In this document: positions 12,979 to 24,622 of the stretch, piece by piece | Layout of the letters: each line of letters opens with the position of its first letter | Position numbering within the stretch: position 1 is the stretch's first letter | DNA from: Membranipora membranacea | Taxonomy: Eukaryota; Bryozoa; Gymnolaemata; Cheilostomatida; Membraniporidae | NCBI GenBank assembly: GCA_914767715.1 | Contig: OU612074.1 | Span: 21,624,062-21,688,061 of the forward strand | Length of the DNA: 64,000 nucleotides | Direction: 5' to 3' | Translations under genes and position numbers: made by a program | Notes under the pieces: generated by a model | What the model was told of the DNA's origin: nothing | Database searches by the model: none | Seen by the model: only the letters and a program-made list of their open reading frames with translations

Positions 12979-15900
12979 TTAGATCTGAGTATTTGCGTAG
13001 TCTTTGTTTGAGGTGAAACCGTATGTCTCCTTGATTATATCACCCTAAACAGAACAACGATCAGTACATTAGCATAGAGTCCTAAGTAGCAGTAAACCTT
13101 TGAATATTCTGAACACATTTAATCATATGCCAATAAGGATGCCAGTGATTGTAATGATGGATAATTCTGTTGAGCTTCGAATTCGGAGGGAATCTACAAC
13201 TTCTTGATGATCGCCTTTTAGTTTGCAAGAAAATATTTTTTTAACATCATTCATTAGACAACTCTGTAACTTTCGTATTGAGTTATGACTCAGACTCAAT
13301 AATTATGAGAACTCACCTGATCTCCTTTTGGTCCTGGGTGACCAGTTTTACCCTTTGCACCATCCTTTCCATCTGCACCAGCAGCTCCTGGGCTTCCTCT
13401 GTATCCCTTAGCACCCATCTGTCCATTTGTACCATCTTTCCCATCAATACCTGGGCGACCATTCTCTCCATCCTTCCCAGCGTCACCATTGCTTCCATTT
13501 AGTCCATCTTTACCATCTTTACCTGAGGTACCCTTATCTCCAGTCACTCCCTTTGCTCCTTGTTTACCTGGCAGTCCATTCATTCCATCTGCACCATTGG
13601 TTCCTGGTGCTCCAGCCTTTCCGTTCTCTCCATCAGCACCTGGTGCTCCCATATCTCCTCTGCCTCCCTTCTGGCCTTGAGCTCCATCCTTACCATCCCT
13701 ACCATTAGCTCCATCAGCACCATTCTCTCCATCTCTGCCTGAGACTCCTTTGTTACCACGCATTCCTTTTGGTCCCATAGCACCTGGCTTTCCATTGTTA
13801 CCATTCAATCCATCGGCTCCGTCTAAGCCATCTTTACCATCTTTACCAGAAGCTCCTGCCTTACCATTGAGCCCATCTTTCCCAGCTGATCCTGGCATTC
13901 CTTTGTCTCCCATAACCCCCTTCATGCCTGGAGCTCCCACCTTCCCATCTTTCCCTGGTGCTCCAACCTTTCCATTTGTACCATCGAGCCCGTCATTCCC
14001 TCTCTTTCCGGTCTGTCCTCTGTCTCCCGTCATGCCCTTCAGTCCCTGTTTACCACTAAGTCCCTTCATTCCATTCTTACCATCCACACCATCAAGTCCG
14101 TCCTTTCCATCTTTACCAGCTGCTCCAGGTGCTCCGCGATCACCAGCTGACCCGTCTATCCCATCCTTACCATCCCTTCCGGGGGCGCCCATCTTACCCA
14201 TCATACCTCTCTCTCCGGTCATTCCCTTTATACCAGTCTCTCCATCCATACCATCATTCCCCTGTCGTCCCATCTTTCCCATCACTCCAGTAGCACCAGT
14301 CTCTCCTTCTGCTCCCATCTTCCCATCCTTACCCGGTTGTCCAGGTTTCCCATTGTTACCATCTAAACCATCCTTTCCATCTCTTCCATCTGCACCATCT
14401 TGTCCAGATGCTCCTCTGACTCCGGTTAATCCCCTAGCACCCATCTGTCCTCTGTCTCCCTTCTCTCCCTTCACTCCATCTATACCCTGAGATAGAGATT
14501 CAGACCCTACACATCACAAGACACAATACTCGGTCCAAATGTCTGATCCTAATGTGTCCTCACTTCTTAAGATTGCACAGAAAGTTTACAGTTATAATCA
14601 CATTCTTCAATGGGACAGAGATTGTGGTACAGGGAAGTATATGCTCATCTAATGACAATGACTGAGTAATACAAACCTTAGGTCCCTGAGCTCCTGGGTG
14701 ACCATCCTCTCCACTTGGTCCCTTAGGCCCTGCTGGACAGCCACATCCACTGGTAGAGCTTCCTCCATAAGATCGTCTTTCTCTTATCTTCAATCATTAG
14801 TTATTATATTTTGTTCAAAAATCACTGCTGGCAAATCATTTGTAATTTTCAAGGGGCCAGTAATGATAGCAAAGAAAGATTTCCAATAAGATAGAAGTAA
14901 ATCTAAGGATGGTAAATATTAACACTATTTCTTACTTACCAATTGAGCCGCACCATCAGAGTTAAGTTTGGAGACCTCAGACTGAATCTCGATAATATTC
15001 TGATGATCCTGTAACGATAAGATTATATCGCTAAGATAAACTATGGAGCATTATCAGTCTATCTCTGCTCACACTGTAATACATGAGGAGTATGTAAGTA
15101 GGTCTCAGCATAGAGGAATAAGTAAGAAGATCTCAGCATATTAACCAATATCATTTATACTGTTTTATGGGAGTTCAATTCATGTTATCATTTGTAGTTA
15201 CAGAAAGCCGCGCATATATTACTGTGTGGTGATTAGAACACTTGCTGATTAGTAAGAAAAAGAAAATTGGGCTGCCCCTAAAGAGGGACACAAGGTGCCC
15301 AAAATCCTCATACTGAGAATGTGATATATCCTAGATAAATAGAATGCATCCTAGAGGTGAGGCCATGGAAGACCTCCTAATCGTTGGTGTGCAGCGAGCT
15401 GCCAAAACTTAACTGGCACTAATCAGTCATTGGCAGTGACACTTTGATCTTAGCCAATAGGCCGTGAAGCGATTAGAACACTTGCTGTTTAGTAAGAAAC
15501 AGAAGATTGGGCTGCCCCTAAAGAGGGACACAAGGTACCCTAAAACCTCATACTGAGAATGTGATACATCCTAGAAAACTAGAATGCATCCTAGAGGTGA
15601 GGCCATGGTGGACCTCCTAATTGTTGGTGTGCAGTGACAGTGACACTTTGATCTTAGCCAATAACACCACGCAGCTATGCTGATTGGGCAGCTGTGATTG
15701 ATTGGATATTGAGAGCTTATCAAGGTTTGTAGCTGAAAAGGGTCTAAATACCAATTCTAATTTTCACTTTGCTAATGAATGATACATCAGTCAGTTTTCA
15801 CTTGGTCTAATGAATATAAAAGAGAGTTCTCTGTGATTGTCTCTCTTACCTGCTCTAGCTGTTTGTGGATATGACTGAACATCATAATATTTCCTATCAC

Positions 15901-16002
15901 AAGGGAGACAACCACCACAGTGATGAGTATATGCAGCATACTGTGTACCCGAAGTTTGGCTGCATTACCGCTTACTACCATTATACTGTCTTTAGACTCC
16001 AT
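12979..16002 (-). CDS. Transmembrane (type II) collagen-like protein A
   Basis: Exons in transcript order: 16002-15850, 15008-14940, 14787-14677, 14486-13317, 13044-12979; 522 codons plus stop. A short cytoplasmic N-terminus precedes one hydrophobic helix (HILITVVVVSLVIGNIMMF). A polar, likely coiled stalk follows (DHQNIIEIQSEVSKLN). A dibasic furin-type site RERR/SYGG and a CGC cysteine pair precede uninterrupted Gly-X-Y repeats. One 1170-base exon encodes 390 residues (130 triplets) rich in GKDG, GADG, GMKG and low in proline at X and Y. The short non-collagen C-tail reads GDIIKETYGFTSNKDY. The layout resembles vertebrate membrane collagens and ectodysplasin, with possible ectodomain shedding. 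A splice acceptor abuts the ATG, implying a 5'-UTR intron. Intron 1 contains two U2-headed SINE copies. Confidence 0.9.
15242..15473 (-). repeat. U2-headed SINE, copy A
   Basis: Read on the minus strand the element begins ATCGCTTC at 15473, then CGGCCTATTGGCTAAGATCA, close to the 5' end of U2 snRNA. A body of unknown origin follows (CTCTTTAGGGGCAGCCC) and a 3' end able to form a small hairpin. An 11-bp target-site duplication, gattagaacac, flanks it (15231-15241 and 15471-15481). It sits in intron 1 of collagen A and is the fullest copy in the window. Confidence 0.8.
15482..15664 (-). repeat. U2-headed SINE, copy B (truncated head)
   Basis: Adjacent copy in the same orientation, sharing body and tail with copy A. 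The U2-like head starts at TATTGGCTAAGATCA, and a segment of about 45 bases between head and body is missing. A short direct repeat, aacac, flanks it. Copy A inserted in its left flank. Confidence 0.75.
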
Positions 16003-16167
16003 CTATAAAATTATAGACATTGCTACATGTAACGTAATGCAACGCAACGTAAGCCATCGTCAAGCTTCAAGTTTAATTACCATTCACTTAATTAACTGTT
16101 GTTCAATATGCGAAATAACCTTGCTTGACCCGAACAGCTAACAGTATTGGTTATCGTGGTAACTCAC

Positions 16168-16253
16168 CTTGACTTAGTTAGACTGGAACAATCTGTGTGT
16201 GTTTCCTGCTCTGAGCTGCGAATGATGAACTGAACCTTCTAAATTCCTATTTA
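16168..16253 (-). promoter_or_regulatory. Putative promoter and 5'-UTR exon of collagen A
   Basis: On the minus strand a TATA-like TATAAATAG (plus positions 16245-16253) lies upstream of a stretch ending in a good donor, CAAG/GTGAGT (boundary at 16168). The acceptor for this intron is the TTTATAG directly before the ATG at 16002. A transcription start near 16220 would give a short untranslated first exon. This is inference from motif spacing. Confidence 0.45.
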
Positions 16254-19200
16254 TACTGAGCGTCCCTCCTTATCTAAATATAATATCAATCAATCATCAG
16301 CTCTAATCACAGAAGAGTGCCACTTGGGGTGCTCTGAGAAGTGTGCCACTAAGCGGTACTATTGTTGACGAGCTGTCAGTACTTATCAATTATTAATTAT
16401 ACTCATATCCTCAAGCCTTCCATAATACTAGGTCAGGGTCAGGTCAGAGAATGTGAGACTGTAAAGATAAAAGGTAATTGGTTTTGTTGACAGCCAATCA
16501 CAGTGTAAAGTATCTCGAGGTGCCACTCCACGCTACGAGGTGCCACTCCATGCTATCTTACTGGTACATAAGCTGATTTCATAACTTCCACATAATTATT
16601 TGATCAGCTAGTCAAATATTAAAATCTGTGTACTCATACCAGATAAGGGAATGGTAGACTTTGAGAATACACGCATTCAGCCACGGCCACAGGTTATGGA
16701 TTGAAGGTTAGAATATGCCCAGACCTTAGTCAGCAGTAGCATCATATTACCAGAACATAAGACAGATCGATGCCAATCTTTTCATACTAAATAGGGTCTA
16801 CCAATAGAAATTATTCGAAGTAAGGTTTATATAATAAAACTGCATCTCAAAAGGATAACTTCATTTATGACTACTGTTAGTTTACGCATTACTATGTTAC
16901 GTAATGCAGCTTTATTTATGTCTGATCAAGGAGTCTCTAACCCCTTGGTCGGGTATTCTAACGAATAAGGCCTACCCCAGTCCTAATCATTGTGTAGCGT
17001 GTCTGAGGAAGAACCTGGAATAATGAAGCTGTATTACGTAACTTAGTAGATAGTGTTTACTAACAGTAGTCATAACTTCATAACTTGATGGACCTACCTC
17101 CAGTAAGTTACATTAATTCAGGACGTATTATGAAAGGTCAATATGCCAAACCAAAGTCTCTATTTTGTGGGGAAGCCATGATTGGTAATAATGCAAGAAA
17201 GCACCGAAGAAGGAAAATGAACCTCGCAACACACAGTGCTTGACTTTGGTAGAAAAGACATTATTTAAGCTCGGAGGATGGTTATTGATTACGATGTCTA
17301 GCCAGGTTACATGATAATATCTACAATGATTTAGTCAGACCTTCTGTATATCCACTAATGCTGTATACAACACCAAAACAAGAACAATAATCCAATTAAT
17401 AAAACAAATTGAATTGTCACAACAATGCCAATTTTGTACCAGCCGAAGGTCTGCCGTCCTGCCACTACATTTACAGTATATATATACATAATCTATTACG
17501 CTACATATGCAAACTACATTGCAAACAAAACAAGCTTGCAGGCAAATTTTTGCATAGTTCTAAAATCCCTTGTATCCACACTCAACCTTGTGAGATAAAT
17601 GAGACTTTGGTTGCTCACTATTTATTTGCCATAATTATATGTTTACAAGATATTGAATGAGCTGAGACCAAACTATAGATGAGATTGAGACAAAGAGATA
17701 GATCTGAGATACAGAGACCATATCTATATATAACTTTAACTATGATGAATATTATATTTCTGAACATAATCTAGGAAGAGAGACATTCATATACTCCTAG
17801 CTCCTGATAATATTTGTCTCAACAACATCTCTATCTCTATCTCAACAGTGAAAAAGCCTGAAATCTTAAGAAAAGTTATTTACTTTTAAAAATGTTGAAA
17901 CAATTTAAAACAGTAGACCGTGATCATATCTATTTATAAAATGTTGTCTTTCTTTCTAATTTTCCATAAATTTTATTTCTTTGATTTCATTTTCCTTCCT
18001 GTTTTTTTAATCGGCATAGTTGGGAGAACATAAGATTAGCTGAGCTGAGAAGTTGAGACTCTTATGTATATTTCTACGTTGCGCATCACAGTATGCTATT
18101 TAACTTTATGGTATTTTATTAATTAAAATGCTGACTGTTTGACACTAGATGATACGATTCATATCAAGGATTTCAAGAAGTCCTTGTTCATATATCCGCA
18201 TATATCATTTTGTGCTTTAGAAAACTGACAAATGCAGTGCTATATATTTGATATATTATATATATATTTGAGAGCCATATATTGTCTGTCATTCCTTTTT
18301 CAGAGCAAGTCATAAAATAAATTGACGATCGTCGATGTCACCTAACTAGACCACACCCAGACATCTGGCACATCGTGTCACTACTTATTAATTTTTTGGT
18401 AACAATTTAGTTTGTCAACACAGATGTCAAGCCTCATACTTACTCATTAAATCCAGATTAGTGTTGTATTATGAGGAGGTAGTTAGCCTGGTGACTATCA
18501 TATATTGGTACATCTTTTTCTTCAGCAGAGATTGAGGCTTTCCTGATAACCAGTAATAAGAAGGTTAAGCTAGAGAAACACTCCATCATCACCACCAAAA
18601 AATGTAAGAAAATATACTCATCAATCAGCCATTAATAAACCTTCGCCGAACAAGAAGATCATTATATCATTATATCATTATAAGCTAAATCACCAACTGA
18701 TACTTGAGGATAAGGAAATGATGAGATTATCCCTGTTACTGACAGATGACGGTGTGACAGGTGACGGCGCCGTGACAGATGACAGAGTGTACCAGCGACT
18801 GACTGGTGTGTAGTTAGATCACACAGATTAGCTTTGACCTGATGATGAGCAATATAAGCTCAGGAGACCGATCAGATATCATCAGTCTCCCCTCTGTAAT
18901 ATCCCTCTCTCCAGCTGCAGACGGCGACATCCTACTATCACTATCTCTCAGCGACATCAGACTATCACTATCTCTCAACAACATCAGACTATCACTATCT
19001 CTCGGTGACATCAGACTATCACTCTCTCTCAGAGGTAGGCTGATTATCAGTATTATTTCCAGCTTTATTAAAGTTTAGATATTAAACAGGAAACACCACA
19101 ACTTGAATGAGGTGTGGTATAGGTTCAATCCACATCAAAAAACAAATTGTCAAAGAAATGCCATCATGTGTCAGAAGTCTTACTCTAAAATAATGAAATA

Positions 19201-19277
19201 TTGCTTTGTTTGGTTAGGTTGGTTTGATTCATCAGTTTCATTCTCACTTAATGTCTGTCTGTTTGTGATTTTAGAAG
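16254..19277. other. Intergenic region between divergent collagen genes
   Basis: About 3 kb of AT-rich DNA with no exon that I can support. It includes a short ATAT tract near 18250, and a 30-base tandem repeat array at 18935-19036 close to the collagen B start. It presumably contains the regulatory DNA of both genes. Confidence 0.4.
18935..19036. repeat. 30-bp tandem repeat, about 3.5 copies
   Basis: Units of the form gacatcagactatcactatc tctc... repeat every 30 bases with few substitutions. The array lies about 240 bases upstream of the collagen B start codon. It is open on both strands only because its unit length is a multiple of three. Confidence 0.75.
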
Positions 19278-21825
19278 ATGGAGGACACTTACGTTATGTC
19301 GAATGCTAATAAAAGTAAAATCAGGTTACACAGCTATGCTCACATCATCACCACATTACTTGTGGTAGGAGTTATCATAGCTAATATCATCATGTTCCAG
19401 TATGTCTACAGACAGATAGACCAGGTAAGTAACTGTAGGTAGAAACTTACTGTAAGTTACGGAGGGCACTTACTTACTGTGGGTAAGGAGTACTCCTTGC
19501 TGGGGGTACTAACTTACTGTCAGTCTCTTCATCTCAAGAGAGCTGCAGGATCCCACCATCATCAGTAAGATGGAAAGTTCCAAAAGAGCTCTAAATGTCA
19601 GTATGAAAACTGCACTACATGAGCACAACCAATACATCTTTACGAGTGTATAGTCGAGAGGCTTGACTTACATTATCCTATATGATAACCCTTTCTACCA
19701 ATACTATAATTTGTCATTTGTATTTTCATGTAAAGGAGAGAGAGCTAGTGACTAACCTGAGAATAGAATTGGCTCAGCTGAAATCCGATGATACTGCTAT
19801 GGTAAGGTTATCTCATTAACTTTGTATGTATTCAAAGCTTCAACCTTCAGGCTGGAAACCTCAAATGCTATGGTTCAATACGCAGTCTAATTCCTGTTGA
19901 TAACTTTGCTTTTGTAATGTAAAAAAACAACCACAACTAGCAGGAGCACATAAACCTTAGTGACTGTAATCAAACTATCATTTCATTTATAATTTACAGA
20001 CGAGAGTTAAAAGATCTTATGGAGGTAAGAAAATAACTGGATGTACGTGTCCAGCTGGAGCCCCAGGCTCTAAAGGTGACAAGGGAAGATATGGAGTACA
20101 AGGCAGTCAGGTAAATTATAGATAGGACATTCAACTCTTTGACCGCTCTGAGCCTGAACCCAATTAAAATAAAACTCTTTATTCGGAAGAGAAACTTTGG
20201 GTAGTTAAAGTGGGGATTCTTTATTGTAAACTTTAGAGTTTGCTATGAAGCCTTGGTTATTGTATGTCAGTGTCGCCATTGTGTGACCACTCCTTCATTC
20301 TTCTGAATGTGTTTACCTCATTGACAAGTCTGGGAGTGCAATATCTTGTTTCAAGATATTACATATTATGTTTAGGAAAAACCTTTTTGTTCCAGTGTTA
20401 CTATCAATTATTTTTTTGTACTTGTATCAGGGACCAAAGGGAGATGATGGTATGGATGGAGAAAAGGGAGCACATGGTAACCCAGGTCTGCCTGGACGTG
20501 TCGGACTTCCAGGGAAAGATGGTAAGGATGGTAAGGATGGGATTGATGGTATTGATGGTATCAGAGGACAACCTGGGCAGCCAGGTAAGGATGGGAAGAC
20601 GGGTGGACAAGGAGAGACTGGTGCTACTGGAGTGATGGGACAGATGGGTATACAGGGAGATAACGGTGATAAGGGAGATACTGGGTCTGAGGGTATGAAA
20701 GGAGAGAGAGGACAGATAGGTAAGGTGGGAACTGCTGGTCAGGATGGTACAGACGGACAGAACGGATCTAAGGGAGCAGGAGGAGCTCCTGGTGTACCCG
20801 GTGCAGACGGCAGGAGTGGTGCTGATGGATTAGATGGTAAAGATGGGAAGACTGGTGCACCTGGAGCAGATGGAGCCATGGGTATGAAAGGAGCCACAGG
20901 ATTACCTGGGAAGGAGGGTCAGACTGGATTTGATGGAGCAGATGGCGTTGATGGAGCACCTGGAAAGGATGGTAAGGACGGTGCTGCTGGAGTGAAAGGA
21001 CCGAAGGGAAACACTGGAATGAAGGGATCTTCTGGTAACGATGGTAAAAATGGTTTGAATGGAGCATCAGGTAAAGATGGTGCTGATGGTGCTGATGGAG
21101 AGAATGGATCAGATGGTAAAGATGGAATGAATGGAGCCCCAGGCGCTAAAGGTATGAAAGGAGACCAGGGATTAACTGGGAGAGATGGAGAGGATGGTAT
21201 CGATGGTAAAGATGGTCTCAATGGTGAGAATGGAAAAGATGGAGCCCAGGGAATGAAGGGGAAAACCGGAGCGCCAGGCAGGGATGGTAAAACTGGACTG
21301 ACTGGAGCCCCAGGCACGGATGGAGAAGATGGTAGTAAAGGAGCACCAGGACAGGATGGTGCCCGGGGAATGAAGGGAGTACAAGGTGCGTCAGGTCAAG
21401 ATGGTGAGGATGGAACAAATGGCAAAGATGGACTCCCTGGATCTGATGGGCAAGATGGAGTTAATGGAAAAAATGGGGCACCAGGTAAAGATGGCGCTGA
21501 CGGTATGCGAGGTTCAAAGGGAGACGCAGGAAACCCAGGTACTGACGGTAAAGACGGAGCACAAGGAATAAAGGGAAAGACAGGATCACGTGGAATGAAG
21601 GTTTGTTTATCTTACTTGTAGTTCTTAAAGATGATGTTAAAATACATGTCAAGTTCCCGCTGATCATATAATTATTGTCATCAATTTGTTTTTGTGTACT
21701 GAGATAACTATATGGAGGTTGATTTTGGTTTGTGTTAAATAACTTTTCATTATTCATTCACTTTTTGTTTACAGGGAGAGCCAGCTAAGGATAATAAGTT
21801 TGAGCATGACGGACCCACTTATTAG
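19278..21825 (+). CDS. Transmembrane (type II) collagen-like protein B
   Basis: Exons: 19278-19424, 19736-19801, 20000-20110, 20431-21600, 21775-21825; 514 codons plus stop. It has the same plan as collagen A: membrane helix (HIITTLLVVGVIIANIIMF), short stalk (ERELVTNLRIELAQLK), furin-type site RVKR/SYGG, a CTC cysteine pair, and 130 Gly-X-Y triplets in one 1170-base exon. The tail is GEPAKDNKFEHDGPTY. Exons 3 and 4 have exactly the same lengths (111 and 1170) and phases as in A, so the two are paralogs. I chose the ATG at 19278 because MEDTYVMSN aligns with the start of A and follows an acceptor-like TTTTAG. They are probably trimerizing surface collagens that may be shed by furin-like proteases; the partner is unknown. 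Confidence 0.9.
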
Positions 21826-21867
21826 GACTCAAAGTTACCAGACAATCACTGACAAAACAACACAAGT

Positions 21868-21873
21868 AATAAA
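21868..21873 (+). terminator. Candidate poly(A) signal, collagen B
   Basis: AATAAA lies 43 bases after the collagen B stop codon. Confidence 0.5.
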
Positions 21874-21879
21874 ACATAA

Positions 21880-23640
21880 GAGATGATATTATTCTACTGA
21901 CAGTTTCTCACTCACTGTGACTTTGTCATATGAAAGTTTTCTGTCCATGTTTATTTTGTGACTGACATTACAAACGCGATATTATTCACCTATATAATGT
22001 CTAGTAGTAGCATTTAACCTACAAATAGCCAACAATATCTTACAGCTTATCCTATCAAAAATAATGAAAGCTTTTTTTCTTGTCTTTGAAAAAAAAATTC
22101 TCTGGTGCCAAAACAAATAAAAACCTAGAAATGACACAATCTCATAAATGTCTCAAAGTTTCAGAGGAGCAGATAACATACACTTTATTATGGTCATCAT
22201 ATCATCATGAGAAAAGGCCAATTATTGACCCTCCTGGGCATCAACCAAGCTGTGACTGTATTTTTCCCATATCCAATCAATTAAATCAATGTGAAATAGC
22301 AATGTATAAAAGTTGTAAACGATTGAATTGTTCCTGCAGTTGTTTCTTGGCTCTTATTATCATTCATTTTATCTAAGGGTTTTTGGAGTCAGTTATGAGT
22401 CGAATTTTTTTTGATGAAGTGTTTGATGATGATAATGAGTTTATTTTCCACCATTAGAAATGTTGAAAAATATTTATATAATACGGTTGGCTTTTAAACT
22501 GCAAATTTGAAAAATGTATTTTGGCACTTGGTGGTCCTGGCTCTGGTAATAATAGAATCCTTGCAGCGCGCAGAATGTTTGCGATTCAAAGACTGCCTTG
22601 AATTCTCAGTGAAATAAAGTGCTGAGTAACAGGAAGTCCGTAAATAACACACATTTGTGGTAGAGGCACTCTTTCCACCATCCATAATTCATACCAAGAA
22701 GAGCATTGAAATTTTTACCATGAAAAATTGACATAACTTTATAATAAGTAACTGCCTGACTCTAACATGCATTGGTCTTTTAGTATTCTTTAATGGGAGT
22801 TGAGGCAAGGTTCTGTTCCGATCCCGTGAGCAGTCTGAGGGACCGCCTGTGGCCCACAGTGGGCAGTGAGGGGCACTTTCTCTTGTACCGCTGCTCATTT
22901 GTACGTCTTGGTGCCTTCAGGCAAGTAAATGGCACAGCTGTCACTCTAGTCCCTGGACTATCTAGCTTTTCAATAGCTTTTCACACTATATATTTTATTT
23001 CTGTGAACAGGAAGTGATTGTTGCTTATATTGCACATGTTTGTGTTCATAGTGCCATCATCATGCAGAATATGACAATTAACATTCTTTATGGGAGGCAC
23101 TCTTTCCTCCGTCATTAATTAATGCCAAGTAGAGCACTTAATTCTGCTCTTTTTCTTATATATATATATATATATATATGGATTTGTAAAAGATTGGCCA
23201 AGGATAAAATAATGTGCATTGTGCTTTTAGAGTGCGAAAAAAATGAATAGTAATAAATATAAATAAATCATCATGTACACAAAAACCTGTGCAGCTTGCT
23301 AAATATCACTATCGCTGATTAGCCATTAGTTAAGTAAACAGTAATTTCCATCATTTTATTCATTTTACAAGGTGACAGCAGTTAAAGATGGCTGGGCACT
23401 AAGTATGATTGATTAATCTATAACTGTTTGTGTAATTATCAACTCTTATAATCGGTGCAATTTATTCTTGCTCACAGTTAGACAATATTTCCCTGCTTCT
23501 CAATTTTGAGTAGTTCATGCTTTTACGTAAACATTTCAGACTGCTTACCATGTAGCACCGTGCTGAAGCTAGAAAATATTTTCAAAAATCACATGTTTGT
23601 CACACTTCAAGTTAATGGATGTTTCTTAATGTACTGATTA
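21880..23640. other. Intergenic, no gene seen
   Basis: AT-rich DNA with one dispersed-repeat copy at 22793-22975 and a (TA)n tract at about 23158-23179. From about 23180 onward it matches the inverse of 59.6-59.74 kb, marking one end of the inverted duplication around the PAN gene. Confidence 0.45.
22793..22975 (+). repeat. Dispersed repeat family R, copy 1
   Basis: GC-richer than its surroundings, running from gggagttgaggcaaggttct to tagtccctggactatctagc. A close copy lies on the minus strand at about 35822-36008 and a more diverged one at about 60790-60985. The end segment reads GTAVTLVPGLSS in one frame in two copies. Origin is unknown; it may be the end of a retroelement. Confidence 0.65.
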
Positions 23641-23644
23641 TTCC

Positions 23645-23653
23645 TATAAAAAG
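23645..23653 (+). promoter_or_regulatory. TATA box of the PAN/mucin gene
   Basis: TATAAAAAG lies about 80 bases before the ATG. The surrounding segment (gtactgattattcctata) is preserved in the inverted copy at about 59350-59400, including a TATATAAAG. Conservation across the duplication supports a real core promoter. Confidence 0.5.
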
Positions 23654-23725
23654 ATATTAGAGGCATCAACAGTGTTCATTGTGGAAGTTTAGATTTGAAT
23701 GACAAGACAGGCTTGTTATTTAACA

Positions 23726-24327
23726 ATGGCCTCACATCCTGCTCTCTACAGTTTTGTTTTCTGGGTAGCTTGTGCCTCTGTATTGCTCGCCTACATGCCA
23801 GTGGTAAGTGAATGATAACATGAGACAAAGTACATGCTTCGCTTAATACAAATTACATTGCTGGTCATTAATATTTCCTGTTACATGAGCCACTAAAAGT
23901 CAAATCTTTAGTCTACATGAAATATAGCCTTTTTTATCAAGATACCAGCTATGGTTTTTTTCAACAACAGAATGATCAGCAGTAGCCTACTAGTTTATAA
24001 ATTTGTTTGTGAAAACTACTGACACAGTATCAATCTTATTAATGAATGCGTTACATCCTCACTCACTTTGAAGGTGGAGTCAATGAATGAGGGATATCTG
24101 GAATCAGCTGAGAACTCATCATGTATCCAATCACCAGATGTGCAGAGGAGAGTGAGAAACAGGCTTGAGTGTATGAGCTTGTGTATGGATATTGGGCAGT
24201 CCTGCCAGTCAGTAGAATTTGACCAGGATTCCATGATATGCAAAATCGCTAATCACGCACCTAAACATCAGTGTGAGTATGGGTCAATAGCAGAAATATT
24301 CCAGCCGATGAGTAAAATTACAACAAC

Positions 24328-24358
<31 letters not shown>

Positions 24359-24622
24359 ACACCAGAAACTACCACAACAGTCACCACAAACTCAACAACT
24401 GCAGCCGCAATGAATACAAGTCAACCTTCAATAAACACTAGTGCGGAGGGAACCTCTACAAGTCAATTGCCAACAACCACAACAAAGAAAGGGTCATCTA
24501 CGAGCGAACCCCCAACGCAAACAATACAATACAACACAATGCATACATCAGCAGAGACAACAACAGAACAACCAACAACAAATGCTCCGTCAGCATCCTC
24601 ACCTAATAATGTGCTAGGCTAG
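23726..24622 (+). CDS. Secreted PAN/apple-domain mucin-like protein
   Basis: Exons 23726-23803 and 24074-24622 give 208 residues. Exon 1 is almost entirely a signal peptide (FVFWVACASVLLAYMPV). Exon 2 opens with a PAN/apple-like module of about 65 residues with six cysteines (SSCIQS, LECMSLCMD, QSCQSVEFD, SMICKI, HQCEYG). PAN modules bind proteins or carbohydrates. The remaining ~110 residues are Thr/Ser/Pro-rich (poly-Thr run near 24330, then TTTVTTNSTT), as in O-glycosylated mucin stalks. No membrane helix is seen, so the product is probably secreted. A pseudogene copy lies inverted at 57983-59283. Confidence 0.8.

Noticed and set aside
13750-14490. 246-codon plus-strand open frame rich in Pro and Ser
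   Set aside because: It is the antisense of the Gly-X-Y exon of collagen A; glycine codons GGN read as proline NCC on the opposite strand. Similar frames overlie collagen B.
15242-15473. Functional U2 snRNA gene
   Set aside because: Only about the first 35 bases resemble U2; the branch-point pairing region, Sm site and later stems are absent.
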